DNA from: an uncultured Prevotellaceae bacterium
GTDB taxonomy: Bacteria; Bacteroidota; Bacteroidia; Bacteroidales; Bacteroidaceae
Direction: 5' to 3'
Assembly: GCA_900316975.1 (NCBI GenBank)
Contig: ONFA01000016.1
Coordinates: 1 to 45,052 of the forward strand
DNA length: 45,052 bases
Part shown: positions 34,074 through 41,723 of the stretch, piece by piece
Position numbering within the stretch: the stretch's first letter is position 1
How the letters are laid out: every line of letters starts with the position of its first letter
Translations under genes and position numbers: made by a program
The notes under the pieces: model-generated
The model's input: the letters and a program-made list of their open reading frames with translations, nothing else
Database searches by the model: none
Told to the model about the DNA's origin: nothing

Positions 34074-35335
34074 TCTTCAAATTCAGCCTTCAAGATACGG
34101 AGGACCTCATCTACAGTGTCTTCCTCAAGGTCTGCTTTTTCAACCAGCATTGCACGAGGTGCATCAAGTACGCTCTTGGCGGTTTCCAGACCTAATGCCT
34201 TGATGGCATCAATAATCCAGGGGTCGATTTCATCCTTAAACTCATCCAGATAGATATCCTCTTCGTCGGGCTCTTCACCATTCAGTTCGCGGAAGACGTC
34301 AATGGTGTAGCCTGTCAGCATACTTGCCAACTTGATGTTGTCACCATTCTTTCCGATGGCAAGGCTCACTTGGTCTGGCTGCAAATAGACTTCAGCCTTC
34401 TTCTTTTCCTCGTCAAGTGAGATGGAGGAAACGGATGCGGGGCTAAGTGCGCGTTGGATGAACAGTTTGATGTTGTTGGTGTAGTTGATAACATCGATGT
34501 TTTCGTTGTGAAGTTCGCGTACAATGCCATGAATACGGCTACCTTTCACACCCACACAGGCACCTACTGGGTCAATGCGCTCGTTATAACTTTCCACAGC
34601 GATTTTTGCACGTTCACCAGGAATGCGGGCAATGCGTTGCACTGTGATAAGACCATCGTTGATCTCTGGAACCTCTTGCTCCAAGAGGCGGCGCAAGAAA
34701 TCGGGCGAGGTGCGTGAAAGGATAATCTTCGGGTTGTTGTTCAGATTATCCACACGGAGCACTACGGCACGTGCCGTTTCACCCTTTCGGAAGAAGTCGC
34801 CAGGGATTTGTTCATTCTTGGGTAAGAGAAGTTCGTTGCCCTCGTCGTCGAGTAGCAACATCTCGCGTTTCCAAACCTGATACACCTCACCGCTGACAAT
34901 CTGTCCAACCTTATCTACATACTTGTTATAGAGGTTGTCGTGTTCGAGGTCAAGAATTTTGCTTGCCATCGTTTGGCGCAATGTAAGGATGGCACGGCGA
35001 CCAAACTTGGCAAACTCCACCTTCTCACTCACTTCTTCACCGACTTCGAAGTCCTTGTCAATCTGTTGCGCTTCCGACAAACTGATTTCTGCGTTCTCAT
35101 TCTGCACCTGTCCATCCTCTACAACGACACGGTTGCGATAGATTTCAAAGTCTCCCTTGTCTGGATTGACGATGACATCAAAGTTCTCGTCTGAGCCATA
35201 AGTCTTCTGCAACACACTGCGGAAACTGTCTTCAATTACGCTCACCAACGTGGTTCTGTCAATGTTTTTAGTCTCCTTGAAGTCCTTAAATGTATCAATC
35301 AAGTTGACACGTTCTGAATTTTTTTTAGTAGCCAT
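34070..35335 (-). CDS. nusA: Transcription factor NusA
   Basis: A 421-residue RNA polymerase-associated factor for pausing, termination and antitermination. Order: N-terminal polymerase-binding domain (about 15-130), S1 domain (GQIVSGEVYQVWKREMLLL), KH1 (GACVGVKGSRIHGIVREL), KH2 (LAIGKNGDNIKLASMLTGY) and a short acidic C-terminal helix-hairpin region (DPWIIDAIKALGLETAKSV) in place of the duplicated acidic repeats of E. coli. This is typical for Bacteroidota. It lies between rimP and infB, the conserved order. The leader upstream of rimP contains a terminator-like hairpin, a possible autoregulatory site. Confidence 0.96.
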   Translation of the reverse strand: MATKKNSERVNLIDTFKDFKETKNIDRTTLVSVIEDSFRSVLQKTYGSDENFDVIVNPDKGDFEIYRNRVVVEDGQVQNENAEISLSEAQQIDKDFEVGEEVSEKVEFAKFGRRAILTLRQTMASKILDLEHDNLYNKYVDKVGQIVSGEVYQVWKREMLLLDDEGNELLLPKNEQIPGDFFRKGETARAVVLRVDNLNNNPKIILSRTSPDFLRRLLEQEVPEINDGLITVQRIARIPGERAKIAVESYNERIDPVGACVGVKGSRIHGIVRELHNENIDVINYTNNIKLFIQRALSPASVSSISLDEEKKKAEVYLQPDQVSLAIGKNGDNIKLASMLTGYTIDVFRELNGEEPDEEDIYLDEFKDEIDPWIIDAIKALGLETAKSVLDAPRAMLVEKADLEEDTVDEVLRILKAEFEE

Positions 35336-35414
35336 TATTTTATTTACTTTTTACGATTTTACTTTTTACATGTTCTTCATCCTGCTACGACGAAGAATAG
35401 AGCAGGGGATACTA

Positions 35415-35882
35415 CTATTTGAAATCAATAATAGCCTTCACCCACTTTACGTCTCCAAAGCCAAAGGACTTGTCAACTTCGACCATCTGTGGACGCTTCT
35501 TGCCTTCTACATGTTGTTTTTCCAACACCGTCACCACAAATCCTTGCTCGTCAGCGCTCTTCAGAGAGCCTTCCATTTTCTTGCCGTCAGCCGTCAGCAA
35601 TTCCACATCATATCCAATGGAATTGATGTATTGCTGTAGCACTTTAAAGGGCTGCCCGATGCCTGCAGAGCCTACTTCCAACTCGAAGTCTTCCACGTCG
35701 CGGTCGAAATGTTCTTCAATGAAACGGCTCAATTCGCAGCAGTCTTCAATCCACACGCCATCCTTATGGTCTATCTCCACTGTAATCTTGTTCTGCTCGT
35801 CCACAGAAGCATCCACTAAAAAATATTCCTTGCCCTCTAACCATTCGAGAGCCAGTTCCTTCACTTTGTTCTTGTCAATCAT
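35415..35882 (-). CDS. rimP: Ribosome maturation factor RimP
   Basis: A 155-residue factor for 30S subunit maturation. The N-terminal alpha/beta domain has the family pattern (VDASVDEQNKITVEIDHKDG, CCELSRFIEEHFDR, DFELEVGSAGIGQPFK, equivalent to EVSSPGLDRPL), followed by an SH3-like C-terminal barrel (GKKMEGSLKSADEQGFVVTV). It is the first gene of rimP-nusA-infB. The start at 35882 follows a 74-base leader counted from the -7 box at 35956-35964. Confidence 0.94.
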   Translation of the reverse strand: MIDKNKVKELALEWLEGKEYFLVDASVDEQNKITVEIDHKDGVWIEDCCELSRFIEEHFDRDVEDFELEVGSAGIGQPFKVLQQYINSIGYDVELLTADGKKMEGSLKSADEQGFVVTVLEKQHVEGKKRPQMVEVDKSFGFGDVKWVKAIIDFK

Positions 35883-35913
35883 ATATTGTCAATTGTGAAA
35901 TATCTGTCATGCA

Positions 35914-35945
35914 TTAAAAAGAGGGAACTTTTCAGTCCCCTCTTT
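35914..35945 (-). terminator. Terminator-like hairpin in rimP leader
   Basis: On the minus strand an 11-bp stem (AAAGAGGGGAC / GTTCCCTCTTT with one G-U pair), loop TGAAAA, then a short T-run. It sits between the rimP -7 box and the rimP start, about 5-35 nt into the predicted leader. It could be an attenuator, or the terminator of the upstream acyltransferase transcript. Confidence 0.65.
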
Positions 35946-35955
35946 CGTTTTCGGT

Positions 35956-35964
35956 GCAAAGGTA
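35956..35964 (-). promoter_or_regulatory. -7 box (TACCTTTGC) for rimP-nusA-infB
   Basis: Reads TACCTTTGC on the minus strand, 74 bases before the rimP start and just upstream of the leader hairpin. Confidence 0.7.
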
Positions 35965-36129
35965 CTACAAAAATCACACAATACAAAATAAAAGGATTGT
36001 TTTTTTCATTTTTGTTGCTAAAATGCGGTCTGTTTGACCGACAATCCCCCTTTTATCTGTGGAAGAAGCCTTTGCGACGGCACTTGTCTTTTTACTCCAT
36101 ATTATATAATATGTGTGTGATTTTTGAGT

Positions 36130-37050
36130 TTACTCTGCTGTTTTTCCCTCGTTTGCCAGCTCATTCTGTCTTCTCAGCCATTCTTCCTTCGTCCGGCTCC
36201 AGCGCTTATGGGTCCAAAGCCACATCTCGGGATGTTTCCTGATGTCCTCTTCCAGAAGTTGGAAGTACCTGTCGGTCAAGGTGTTTTCAGGCACGGAAGC
36301 AGGGTGGTCCTCCATGGGAATGATTTCCAGATGGTAGTATCCACGCTTAGGACGGCTCATGCGGCCATACATCATGAAGGCATCGACCTTGCGGGCAATG
36401 TGTTCGGCACCGATGAAAACGGCAGTGTCATGGTTGAGGAATGGTACAAAGTGGTGAATGCTGCTCCATTTGGGTTGCTGGTCGCTGATGAAGCCGATGA
36501 CATAGTTCTTGCCCTCTTTTCGCAGTTGGAGAATGCGGCGGAAAGTTTCCTTCATCTTGATGTTGACGCCTCCGTATTGACCGCGTAAGTGGCAGAAGAG
36601 TTCGTCCATCTCATCGTTGCGTAGGGGGTGGTAAACCTGGCCAGAAGTACACCAAGGTTGGGTGTAATAGTTGATGGATGAAATCCACTCCCAATTGCCG
36701 AAATGGCTCAGATAAAGGAAATGCAGGGACTGACCTGCATCGTGCCGTTTCTTCGCCTCGTCCAGTCCGCTGAAGGTCATGCGGCGCATCATTTCCTCTT
36801 TCGACATGGAAAGCATCTTGATGTCCTCAATAAAATTGTCGCAAAGTTGGTGGTAGAATTTCTTCTCAATCTCCTTGAGTTCCTTCTCTGTTTTCTCGGG
36901 AAAAGCCGTTCTCAAGTTCTCACGCACGACCTTGGTGCGGTAGAACTTGCTTACGAAGAAACAGAGGAAGTCTGATATGGCATATAGTACGGGAAAGGGC
37001 CAGATGCTGATGCTCCATAGCCACCCCTTCAGAAGTTTGTATTTAAGCAT
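36130..37050 (-). CDS. Lipid A biosynthesis-type acyltransferase (LpxL/HtrB family)
   Basis: A 306-residue inner-membrane-associated acyltransferase. An N-terminal hydrophobic segment (WLWSISIWPFPVLYAISDFLC) anchors it; the catalytic HX4(D/E) motif is HFGNWEW near residue 116. Other family marks are NLRTAFPEKTEKE, GFISDQQP, the FLNHDTAVFIGAEHIAR segment and the closing PEMWLWTHKRWSR. It transfers a fatty acyl chain onto lipid A or a related lipid in LPS synthesis. Its start overlaps the end of the GT9 glycosyltransferase gene by eight bases, so the two form an envelope-lipid operon. Confidence 0.92.
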   Translation of the reverse strand: MLKYKLLKGWLWSISIWPFPVLYAISDFLCFFVSKFYRTKVVRENLRTAFPEKTEKELKEIEKKFYHQLCDNFIEDIKMLSMSKEEMMRRMTFSGLDEAKKRHDAGQSLHFLYLSHFGNWEWISSINYYTQPWCTSGQVYHPLRNDEMDELFCHLRGQYGGVNIKMKETFRRILQLRKEGKNYVIGFISDQQPKWSSIHHFVPFLNHDTAVFIGAEHIARKVDAFMMYGRMSRPKRGYYHLEIIPMEDHPASVPENTLTDRYFQLLEEDIRKHPEMWLWTHKRWSRTKEEWLRRQNELANEGKTAE

Positions 37051-38116
37051 GTTGCTGAATCATTTGTATCGCCTTGTTGACGATGGTTTCTGGAGTGATG
37101 TTCATACATCTCATGTCTCCCAATTTGCAGGGCTTCTTTCCATAGATAGAGCAGGGACGGCAAGGGAGGTCGAGTTGCAGCTCCGTGTCGGGCGATTGGC
37201 CGTAACCTGAGAATCCTGCTTTCGGATGGGTCGCCCCCCAGATGGAGAGCACGGGGACACCGAAGATGGAGGCGATGTGCATGTTGGCGGAGTCCATCGA
37301 AATCATCAAGTCCAGTTGCGACATAAGCAGCATCTCGTTTTTCAGTCCTCCCATTTTCCCACAAATGCTCATAATGCATCCCATTTTCTCTTGTTCCACA
37401 GTTTCCCATGCCTTCAAGATGTCGCCCTCTTTCTTTCCTGCACCGAAAAGGAGCACCTTGTATCCTTCCCTTGCCAGCATCTTCACCACCTGCTGCATCT
37501 TCTCCTGCGGATATATTTTCTGTTGGTGTGCAGCGAAAGGGGCTACACCGACCCACCTCTCTCCCTCCGTCTTTCTGCCGACAAGATTCCTTATCAGGGA
37601 AAAGTCTTCTTGACGCAAGTCTATCTTGATTTGTTGTGAAAGGTCAATGCTGAGTCCCAGAGAACGGAACACGTTGGCATAGCGTTCTGTCATGCGTGTC
37701 AAAGCAGGGTGTGTCTGTCCGTTACCCAACAGTTCCTTCTTTTCTTTACGTCCTTTTTCCACTTTCGCCACCTTGGTGCCAGTCATGGAGAAGCAGGTGC
37801 GGATGTATTTGGAACGGAGCACATCATGAAGGTCTGCCACCGCATCGAAGCTCCCTTCCTTCAGTTTGTTGAAAATCTTTGTCAGACCGACGATGCCATC
37901 CTGCTCATCAAAGTCAATACCCCTCACCTGCACATTGGAGGGCAACCACTCAAACATGGGTGCAAAACGTGTGCGCGTCAACATGGTGATACGCAAGTCT
38001 GGATGCTGGGTGGCAAGGGCATACAACACTGGCACCGTCATGGCAGCATCGCCCATCGCGCTGAAACGCATGACGAGCAACCGCTTGACGGAGGAATTCT
38101 TTTTCTGACCAAACAT
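37043..38116 (-). CDS. Glycosyltransferase family 9 (heptosyltransferase-like)
   Basis: A 357-residue GT-B glycosyltransferase of the ADP-heptose:LPS heptosyltransferase family. It has the N-terminal LLVMRFSAMGDAAMTVPVL motif, the acceptor-side DLHDVLRSKYIR, the donor-binding region VGVAPFAAHQQKIYP and the conserved DLMISMDSANMHIASIFGVPVLSIWG signature. It probably adds a sugar to the LPS core; which sugar is not readable. In-frame starts exist at 38143, 38131 and 38116; the first overlaps the -7 box at 38140-38148 and the second lies about at the expected transcript start, so 38116 (MFGQKK) is preferred. It is co-transcribed with the acyltransferase. Confidence 0.9.
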   Translation of the reverse strand: MFGQKKNSSVKRLLVMRFSAMGDAAMTVPVLYALATQHPDLRITMLTRTRFAPMFEWLPSNVQVRGIDFDEQDGIVGLTKIFNKLKEGSFDAVADLHDVLRSKYIRTCFSMTGTKVAKVEKGRKEKKELLGNGQTHPALTRMTERYANVFRSLGLSIDLSQQIKIDLRQEDFSLIRNLVGRKTEGERWVGVAPFAAHQQKIYPQEKMQQVVKMLAREGYKVLLFGAGKKEGDILKAWETVEQEKMGCIMSICGKMGGLKNEMLLMSQLDLMISMDSANMHIASIFGVPVLSIWGATHPKAGFSGYGQSPDTELQLDLPCRPCSIYGKKPCKLGDMRCMNITPETIVNKAIQMIQQHA

Positions 38117-38139
38117 GGTGTATCCATTCATTTGTTGGC

Positions 38140-38148
38140 ACAAAGGTA
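38140..38148 (-). promoter_or_regulatory. -7 box (TACCTTTGT) for GT9-acyltransferase operon
   Basis: Reads TACCTTTGT on the minus strand, 24 bases before 38116, with a heptad tract beginning ten bases upstream. Confidence 0.65.
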
Positions 38149-38157
38149 CGGATTTTT

Positions 38158-38189
38158 AGTGAAAAGTGAAGAGTGAAAAGTGAAAAATC
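38158..38189. repeat. Heptad tract GTGAAAA, complement of the sufS copy
   Basis: Units GTGAAAA, GTGAAGA, GTGAAAA, GTGAAAA. All 32 bases are the exact complement of 9529-9560, and the tract has the same orientation and distance relative to its promoter (10 bp from the -7 box). Confidence 0.9.
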
Positions 38190-38295
38190 TAAATTACTTA
38201 TGCTCTGAGCGATGGAAACTAAGATTTTTCACATTCCAAACACACTTGAAAAAACATTTTCCATTTTTTCTTGGTCACGTTCCACTAAAAATGTT

Positions 38296-38304
38296 TACCT
38301 TTGC
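38296..38304 (+). promoter_or_regulatory. -7 box (TACCTTTGC) for secreted-protein cluster
   Basis: TACCTTTGC, 21 bases before ATG 38325, the likely promoter for the four-gene cluster that follows. Confidence 0.65.
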
Positions 38305-38324
38305 CCACGAATTACTAAGACAAA

Positions 38325-38888
38325 ATGACAATGAAGAAGTTATCCATTCTTTTCCTTTGCCTATTGGCTACTGTCGCCACACAGGCACAGACCTCAGCCA
38401 AGGCGAAAGAGCGTGTGGCTGAAATCCGAAAACTTTATGCTGAAGCCAAAGAACGTATGGCGTATAACGACCAGGAGGAGTATCCTGCCGTGACCAACAT
38501 GGAGACCACATGGTACTACATGGCTCCAGGGGCTGGTCCCATCAAACACTATGTGAAGTACTACCTTAACACCATGGAGACGGATGAGGGGGAGATACTG
38601 GGACAGACATGCTACTTCGTGAGCGATTCCTACAACTCTGGTGCACGCAAAATCTATGAGGAGTATTTGCTGGACGAGGACACTGGCAAACTGGTTTTTG
38701 CCTACACCTATGAGGAGAATGGCGACGACACAACGAACGAGGGCCGGTACTACTATTACAAGAATGGCTCACTGGCTCACAAGGACGAGAAGGCGAATCC
38801 TGAGTGGGGCGTAACCCTCAGCGAGGACTATGCGAAGCAGAAGGCCGCCAATCTGTATGAGGCAATGAAATTGACCACTAATTTTTAA
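38325..38888 (+). CDS. Secreted protein of unknown function
   Basis: A 187-residue exported protein with a clear signal peptide (MTMKKLSILFLCLLATVATQAQ; MKK at 38331 is an equally good start). The mature part begins with a charged helix (TSAKAKERVAEIRKLYAEAKERM) and continues as beta-rich, Tyr/Glu-rich sequence (TWYYMAPGAG, KHYVKYYLNTMETDEGEILG, GRYYYYKNGSLAHKDEK). The strand pattern suggests a small beta-sheet or lipocalin-like fold. I do not recognise a family. It is the first of four consecutive plus-strand genes for exported proteins, 9 bp before the next. Confidence 0.75.
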   Translation: MTMKKLSILFLCLLATVATQAQTSAKAKERVAEIRKLYAEAKERMAYNDQEEYPAVTNMETTWYYMAPGAGPIKHYVKYYLNTMETDEGEILGQTCYFVSDSYNSGARKIYEEYLLDEDTGKLVFAYTYEENGDDTTNEGRYYYYKNGSLAHKDEKANPEWGVTLSEDYAKQKAANLYEAMKLTTNF

Positions 38889-38897
38889 ATCCCGAAT

Positions 38898-39548
38898 ATG
38901 ATGAAAAAGCAAATTTTTAATTGGATCATGTTCACCCTTCCGCTCATGGCGATGGTGGGGTGTAACGGAACGAGCAAACCGACTGAGAACAATGCCGACT
39001 CTTTGGCAGTTGACTCTCTATCGCCCACCATTCTCAGCGAGAAAAATGAAGCACCAAGCGTTTCTTCCACGATGGACGTGGAGAAGTATTGGTCGCAGTT
39101 TCAAGAGTTGTATGAGGAGGGAGACCTCGATGACATACACTATCCTTTGACAAAGTATGCCTTCATCGACATTGACGAGGATGGCAAGGATGAGGTGTGG
39201 GTGCGCACAGCGGATGACGAGGATGGCGCCCTCTTCTGTTTTGACGACGAGGAAGAACCTCAGTTGGTTATCACCGAGACTGAAGGTAAGCGTCTTTCCG
39301 TTGCCAAGGGATGGGTTGGCAATGGCTATCCTGCTGGCGGTCCCTCCTACATCAATCATTACGTGGTGCTGAAAGACAGCCATGTGGAGTGTGACTTCAC
39401 CGATTTCCAAGTGTATGAGAACCATGAATACTATTTGCGCGACACGGAAATCACGGAGGCTGAGGCAAAGAAGATTAAAGACGAAATCAAGAGCATGGGC
39501 GAGGGCAAAGCCGTGACGCCAGAATGGATGACAATCTCGAATAACTAA
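38898..39548 (+). CDS. Lipoprotein with Asp-rich DIDEDGKDEVW motif
   Basis: A 216-residue lipoprotein: signal sequence with lipobox MAMVGC (Cys22), then a Ser/Thr-rich linker and a domain containing AFIDIDEDGKDEVWVRTADD (about 87-106), which resembles a calcium-binding D-x-D-x-D-G loop or a beta-propeller FG-GAP-like strand. A similar stretch (ALHDFDEDDDPELWLSADN) occurs in the protein at 40508-41638, so the two share a module. Function is unknown. It is anchored in the outer or inner membrane by the lipid. The gene lies between two other exported-protein genes with 9- and 14-bp gaps. Confidence 0.78.
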   Translation: MMKKQIFNWIMFTLPLMAMVGCNGTSKPTENNADSLAVDSLSPTILSEKNEAPSVSSTMDVEKYWSQFQELYEEGDLDDIHYPLTKYAFIDIDEDGKDEVWVRTADDEDGALFCFDDEEEPQLVITETEGKRLSVAKGWVGNGYPAGGPSYINHYVVLKDSHVECDFTDFQVYENHEYYLRDTEITEAEAKKIKDEIKSMGEGKAVTPEWMTISNN

Positions 39549-39562
39549 ACTTTTTGCAAACA

Positions 39563-40453
39563 ATGAGAAATGCTGTTTTCACAGTGTTCAGTTTTCTGCT
39601 TCTACTGCTGGCAGGAAGTTGTAACCAAACGGGAAAGCCTGCCACTTCGGATGTGGACTCGACAGCCGTCGAAGCGGTGGAAGTCAGCGATGCTAAACAT
39701 ACGAAGGAGTACATCACCCAGCGTTTGAACGACATCTACAAGATGCAGGACGACAGCAAGGGATGTTCTGAACGTTACATGAAACTCTACAAGGAGGCTT
39801 CCGAACTCAGCCATCTGAGCGGCATGACTTTTCTGGACAGAGACCACTGGATGCAGGGCAATGACCGTGATGAGGATTGGAGTTACAGCATCCTGGATGT
39901 GACCGACATTCAGCCGACAACGGCTACAGCCACAGTGTTGGTAAGTAACTACAACGAATATGAAGTCACACTCAAACTTGTCTTCGAGCGTGGTGACTGG
40001 TATGTGGATAACTTCCTCAACAATATGGAAGGCGGTTACGGAGGGCCTGACGCTGAACCGGAAATCTACGATGAGGCGAAAGAGATTCAGACTTTCATCA
40101 CAGAGGTGAAGAAGGATGTGGAGATCTCGCGCAAGTTGGTCGGTGACTGGGGATGGGTCGGTGACGATGGTCCCGAACTGTTGCTTGGCTTCTCCTTCGA
40201 CGAGGATGGTCTGCATGCCGACGAATGCACCATCTACCGCATCACTTCTTTTGAGAAACCCCTGTGTGGCGTCTATGATGGTGAACTGCACATCGGACAA
40301 CGTCCTGACAACGATGCCATTGATGTGAATTTGAAACTCAATGAGAAGGGTGACGAATTGACGGGGCACATCATGCTGAAACTGCCCCGACACGACTATT
40401 CTTACGATGGTCCCATCACCTTGAGAAAGAACTATTTCAAATTTGGGAAGTAG
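39563..40453 (+). CDS. Lipoprotein of unknown function (possible DUF3828-like N domain)
   Basis: A 296-residue lipoprotein with lipobox LLLAGSC (Cys about 20). Residues about 45-155 (YITQRLNDIYKMQ, YMKLYKEASELSHLSG, WMQGNDRDEDWSY, then strands ATATVLVSNYNEYEVTLKLV and GDWYVDNFLN) look like a small alpha+beta domain of the DUF3828 kind, a weak call. The C-terminal half is beta-rich (GDWGWVGDDGPELLLGFSFD; ELHIGQRPDNDAIDVNLKLN), likely a lipocalin-type sandwich. The start is ATG at 39563; a TTG nine bases upstream is less likely. It is the third gene of the cluster. Confidence 0.72.
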   Translation: MRNAVFTVFSFLLLLLAGSCNQTGKPATSDVDSTAVEAVEVSDAKHTKEYITQRLNDIYKMQDDSKGCSERYMKLYKEASELSHLSGMTFLDRDHWMQGNDRDEDWSYSILDVTDIQPTTATATVLVSNYNEYEVTLKLVFERGDWYVDNFLNNMEGGYGGPDAEPEIYDEAKEIQTFITEVKKDVEISRKLVGDWGWVGDDGPELLLGFSFDEDGLHADECTIYRITSFEKPLCGVYDGELHIGQRPDNDAIDVNLKLNEKGDELTGHIMLKLPRHDYSYDGPITLRKNYFKFGK

Positions 40454-40487
40454 TTGAGGGGTTAAAGTTTAGGGTTTAGAGTTTAAA
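40453..40487. repeat. Heptad tract GTTTAGA type
   Basis: GTTGAGG, GGTTAAA, GTTTAGG, GTTTAGA, GTTTAAA: five units in strict 7-bp register between two genes of the secreted-protein cluster, immediately after the upstream stop codon. Confidence 0.75.
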
Positions 40488-40507
40488 ATGATAAAAAACG
40501 GGAATTT

Positions 40508-41638
40508 ATGATCAACAAGAAGAACAATACAAGGGTGAGGCTTTTTGCCCTCATCGCGTTGGCTCTCCCTCTTTGGAGTGTGGGGAGTTTTGCACAGAAG
40601 AACTACGATATTGACGAGATTCGTGCTGGTTGGGCGAAGAAGACCATAACGGGAGTGAAGGATGGTAATATTCTCACTTTGCTCACGGCATTCAACAAAA
40701 CGTGGCGCACGGTTCCTGCCACCGAACTGCTGGCACATCCTGTCAGCAATGAGAACTACGAGGATGCTTATGCCATCGTGGTTGATCGCCCCAATGGGTA
40801 CGTCAGTGCTGCGGAGTTGGGCGACGACGGTGAGGACATCGAGGCGTGTGTGTGGAAACGTTCAAATGGTCACAAACTCTTTGCTGTGGTCTATACACGT
40901 TATCATGGGTTGACACCTCATCCCATTGCACTTTTCTACGACTACGATGCCGCCAAGGGTTCTCTCACCCCAGACTTTGATGTTCCCTTGGTCCAGTTCA
41001 TGCCATCCTATAATGACCCCAGCGTGGATTTCGTTCACATCGGATTGCCCCAGAAAGGGAAGGATGTAGTGGTGACGGAGTATCTTATGCCTTGGAGCAT
41101 GACCATCAAAAAGACTTATAGGTGGAATGGTATGCAGCCTGAGTGGGCATCCACAACAATAGAAAATGAGGACCAGATGCGCAAGTTGTTCGACGACACC
41201 TACCAGTTGGGCGAGAAAGTAGCATTCAGTAAGTTTGCCCTCCATGACTTCGATGAGGATGATGACCCCGAGTTGTGGCTCTCTGCTGACAATGACGAGA
41301 ACCAAGCCATCTACGCCATCAGAAATGGCGCTATCAAGATGGTGGCTTCCACTTATTTTAAGACTCACTTCCTTTTTCACGAAAACAACGTGGTTGGTTC
41401 TGCAGGTGGATGCGGCACGGGCTGTTTCCATGCTGAATACACGAAACTTGACAAGAGTGCGCCCGTTTATTGTTTCGAGGATAATCAGAGTTATGACTAC
41501 CAAAAGGATGAGATGGAAAGCACCTACTACAAGGATGGTGAAGAACTCTCTCAGGCAGAGGGTGAACGCATCATGGAGAGTTTTGGCAAGTCGCTTGATA
41601 TCACTCCGCTGATGCAGCGTTTGCAGTCGGACAAATAA
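40508..41638 (+). CDS. Secreted protein of unknown function, shares Asp-rich module
   Basis: A 376-residue exported protein: signal peptide LFALIALALPLWSVGSFAQ (to about residue 30), then a globular beta-rich protein. Residues about 240-270 (FSKFALHDFDEDDDPELWLS) match the lipoprotein at 38898-39548 in the arrangement of Asp/Glu and Trp, hinting at a shared calcium-binding or beta-propeller blade. A Cys pair occurs in SAGGCGTGCFHAEY. No enzymatic signature is recognised. It is the last gene of the cluster, followed by a strong hairpin. Confidence 0.75.
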   Translation: MINKKNNTRVRLFALIALALPLWSVGSFAQKNYDIDEIRAGWAKKTITGVKDGNILTLLTAFNKTWRTVPATELLAHPVSNENYEDAYAIVVDRPNGYVSAAELGDDGEDIEACVWKRSNGHKLFAVVYTRYHGLTPHPIALFYDYDAAKGSLTPDFDVPLVQFMPSYNDPSVDFVHIGLPQKGKDVVVTEYLMPWSMTIKKTYRWNGMQPEWASTTIENEDQMRKLFDDTYQLGEKVAFSKFALHDFDEDDDPELWLSADNDENQAIYAIRNGAIKMVASTYFKTHFLFHENNVVGSAGGCGTGCFHAEYTKLDKSAPVYCFEDNQSYDYQKDEMESTYYKDGEELSQAEGERIMESFGKSLDITPLMQRLQSDK

Positions 41639-41640
41639 AC

Positions 41641-41657
41641 CGTACCCCTCGGGTACG
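41641..41657. repeat. Short hairpin CGTACCC-CTC-GGGTACG
   Basis: A 7-bp perfect stem with a 3-base loop just after the stop of the upstream gene. It is similar in composition to the larger neighbouring hairpin. Confidence 0.6.
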
Positions 41658-41664
41658 ATAAAGC

Positions 41665-41702
41665 GTACCCCTCGACTACGATGATGCGTAGTCGAGGGGT
41701 AC
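41665..41702. terminator. Bidirectional terminator, 16-bp stem
   Basis: GTACCCCTCGACTACG (41665-41680) pairs perfectly with 41687-41702 around loop ATGATG; ACTTTTTA follows on the plus strand. It lies between convergent genes. Confidence 0.75.
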
Positions 41703-41723
41703 ACTTTTTATGGAACAGCAGGA

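Noticed and set aside
35886..36242. 118-codon plus-strand frame between rimP and the acyltransferase gene
   Set aside because: Runs through the rimP promoter and leader hairpin, with a translation lacking any recognisable pattern.
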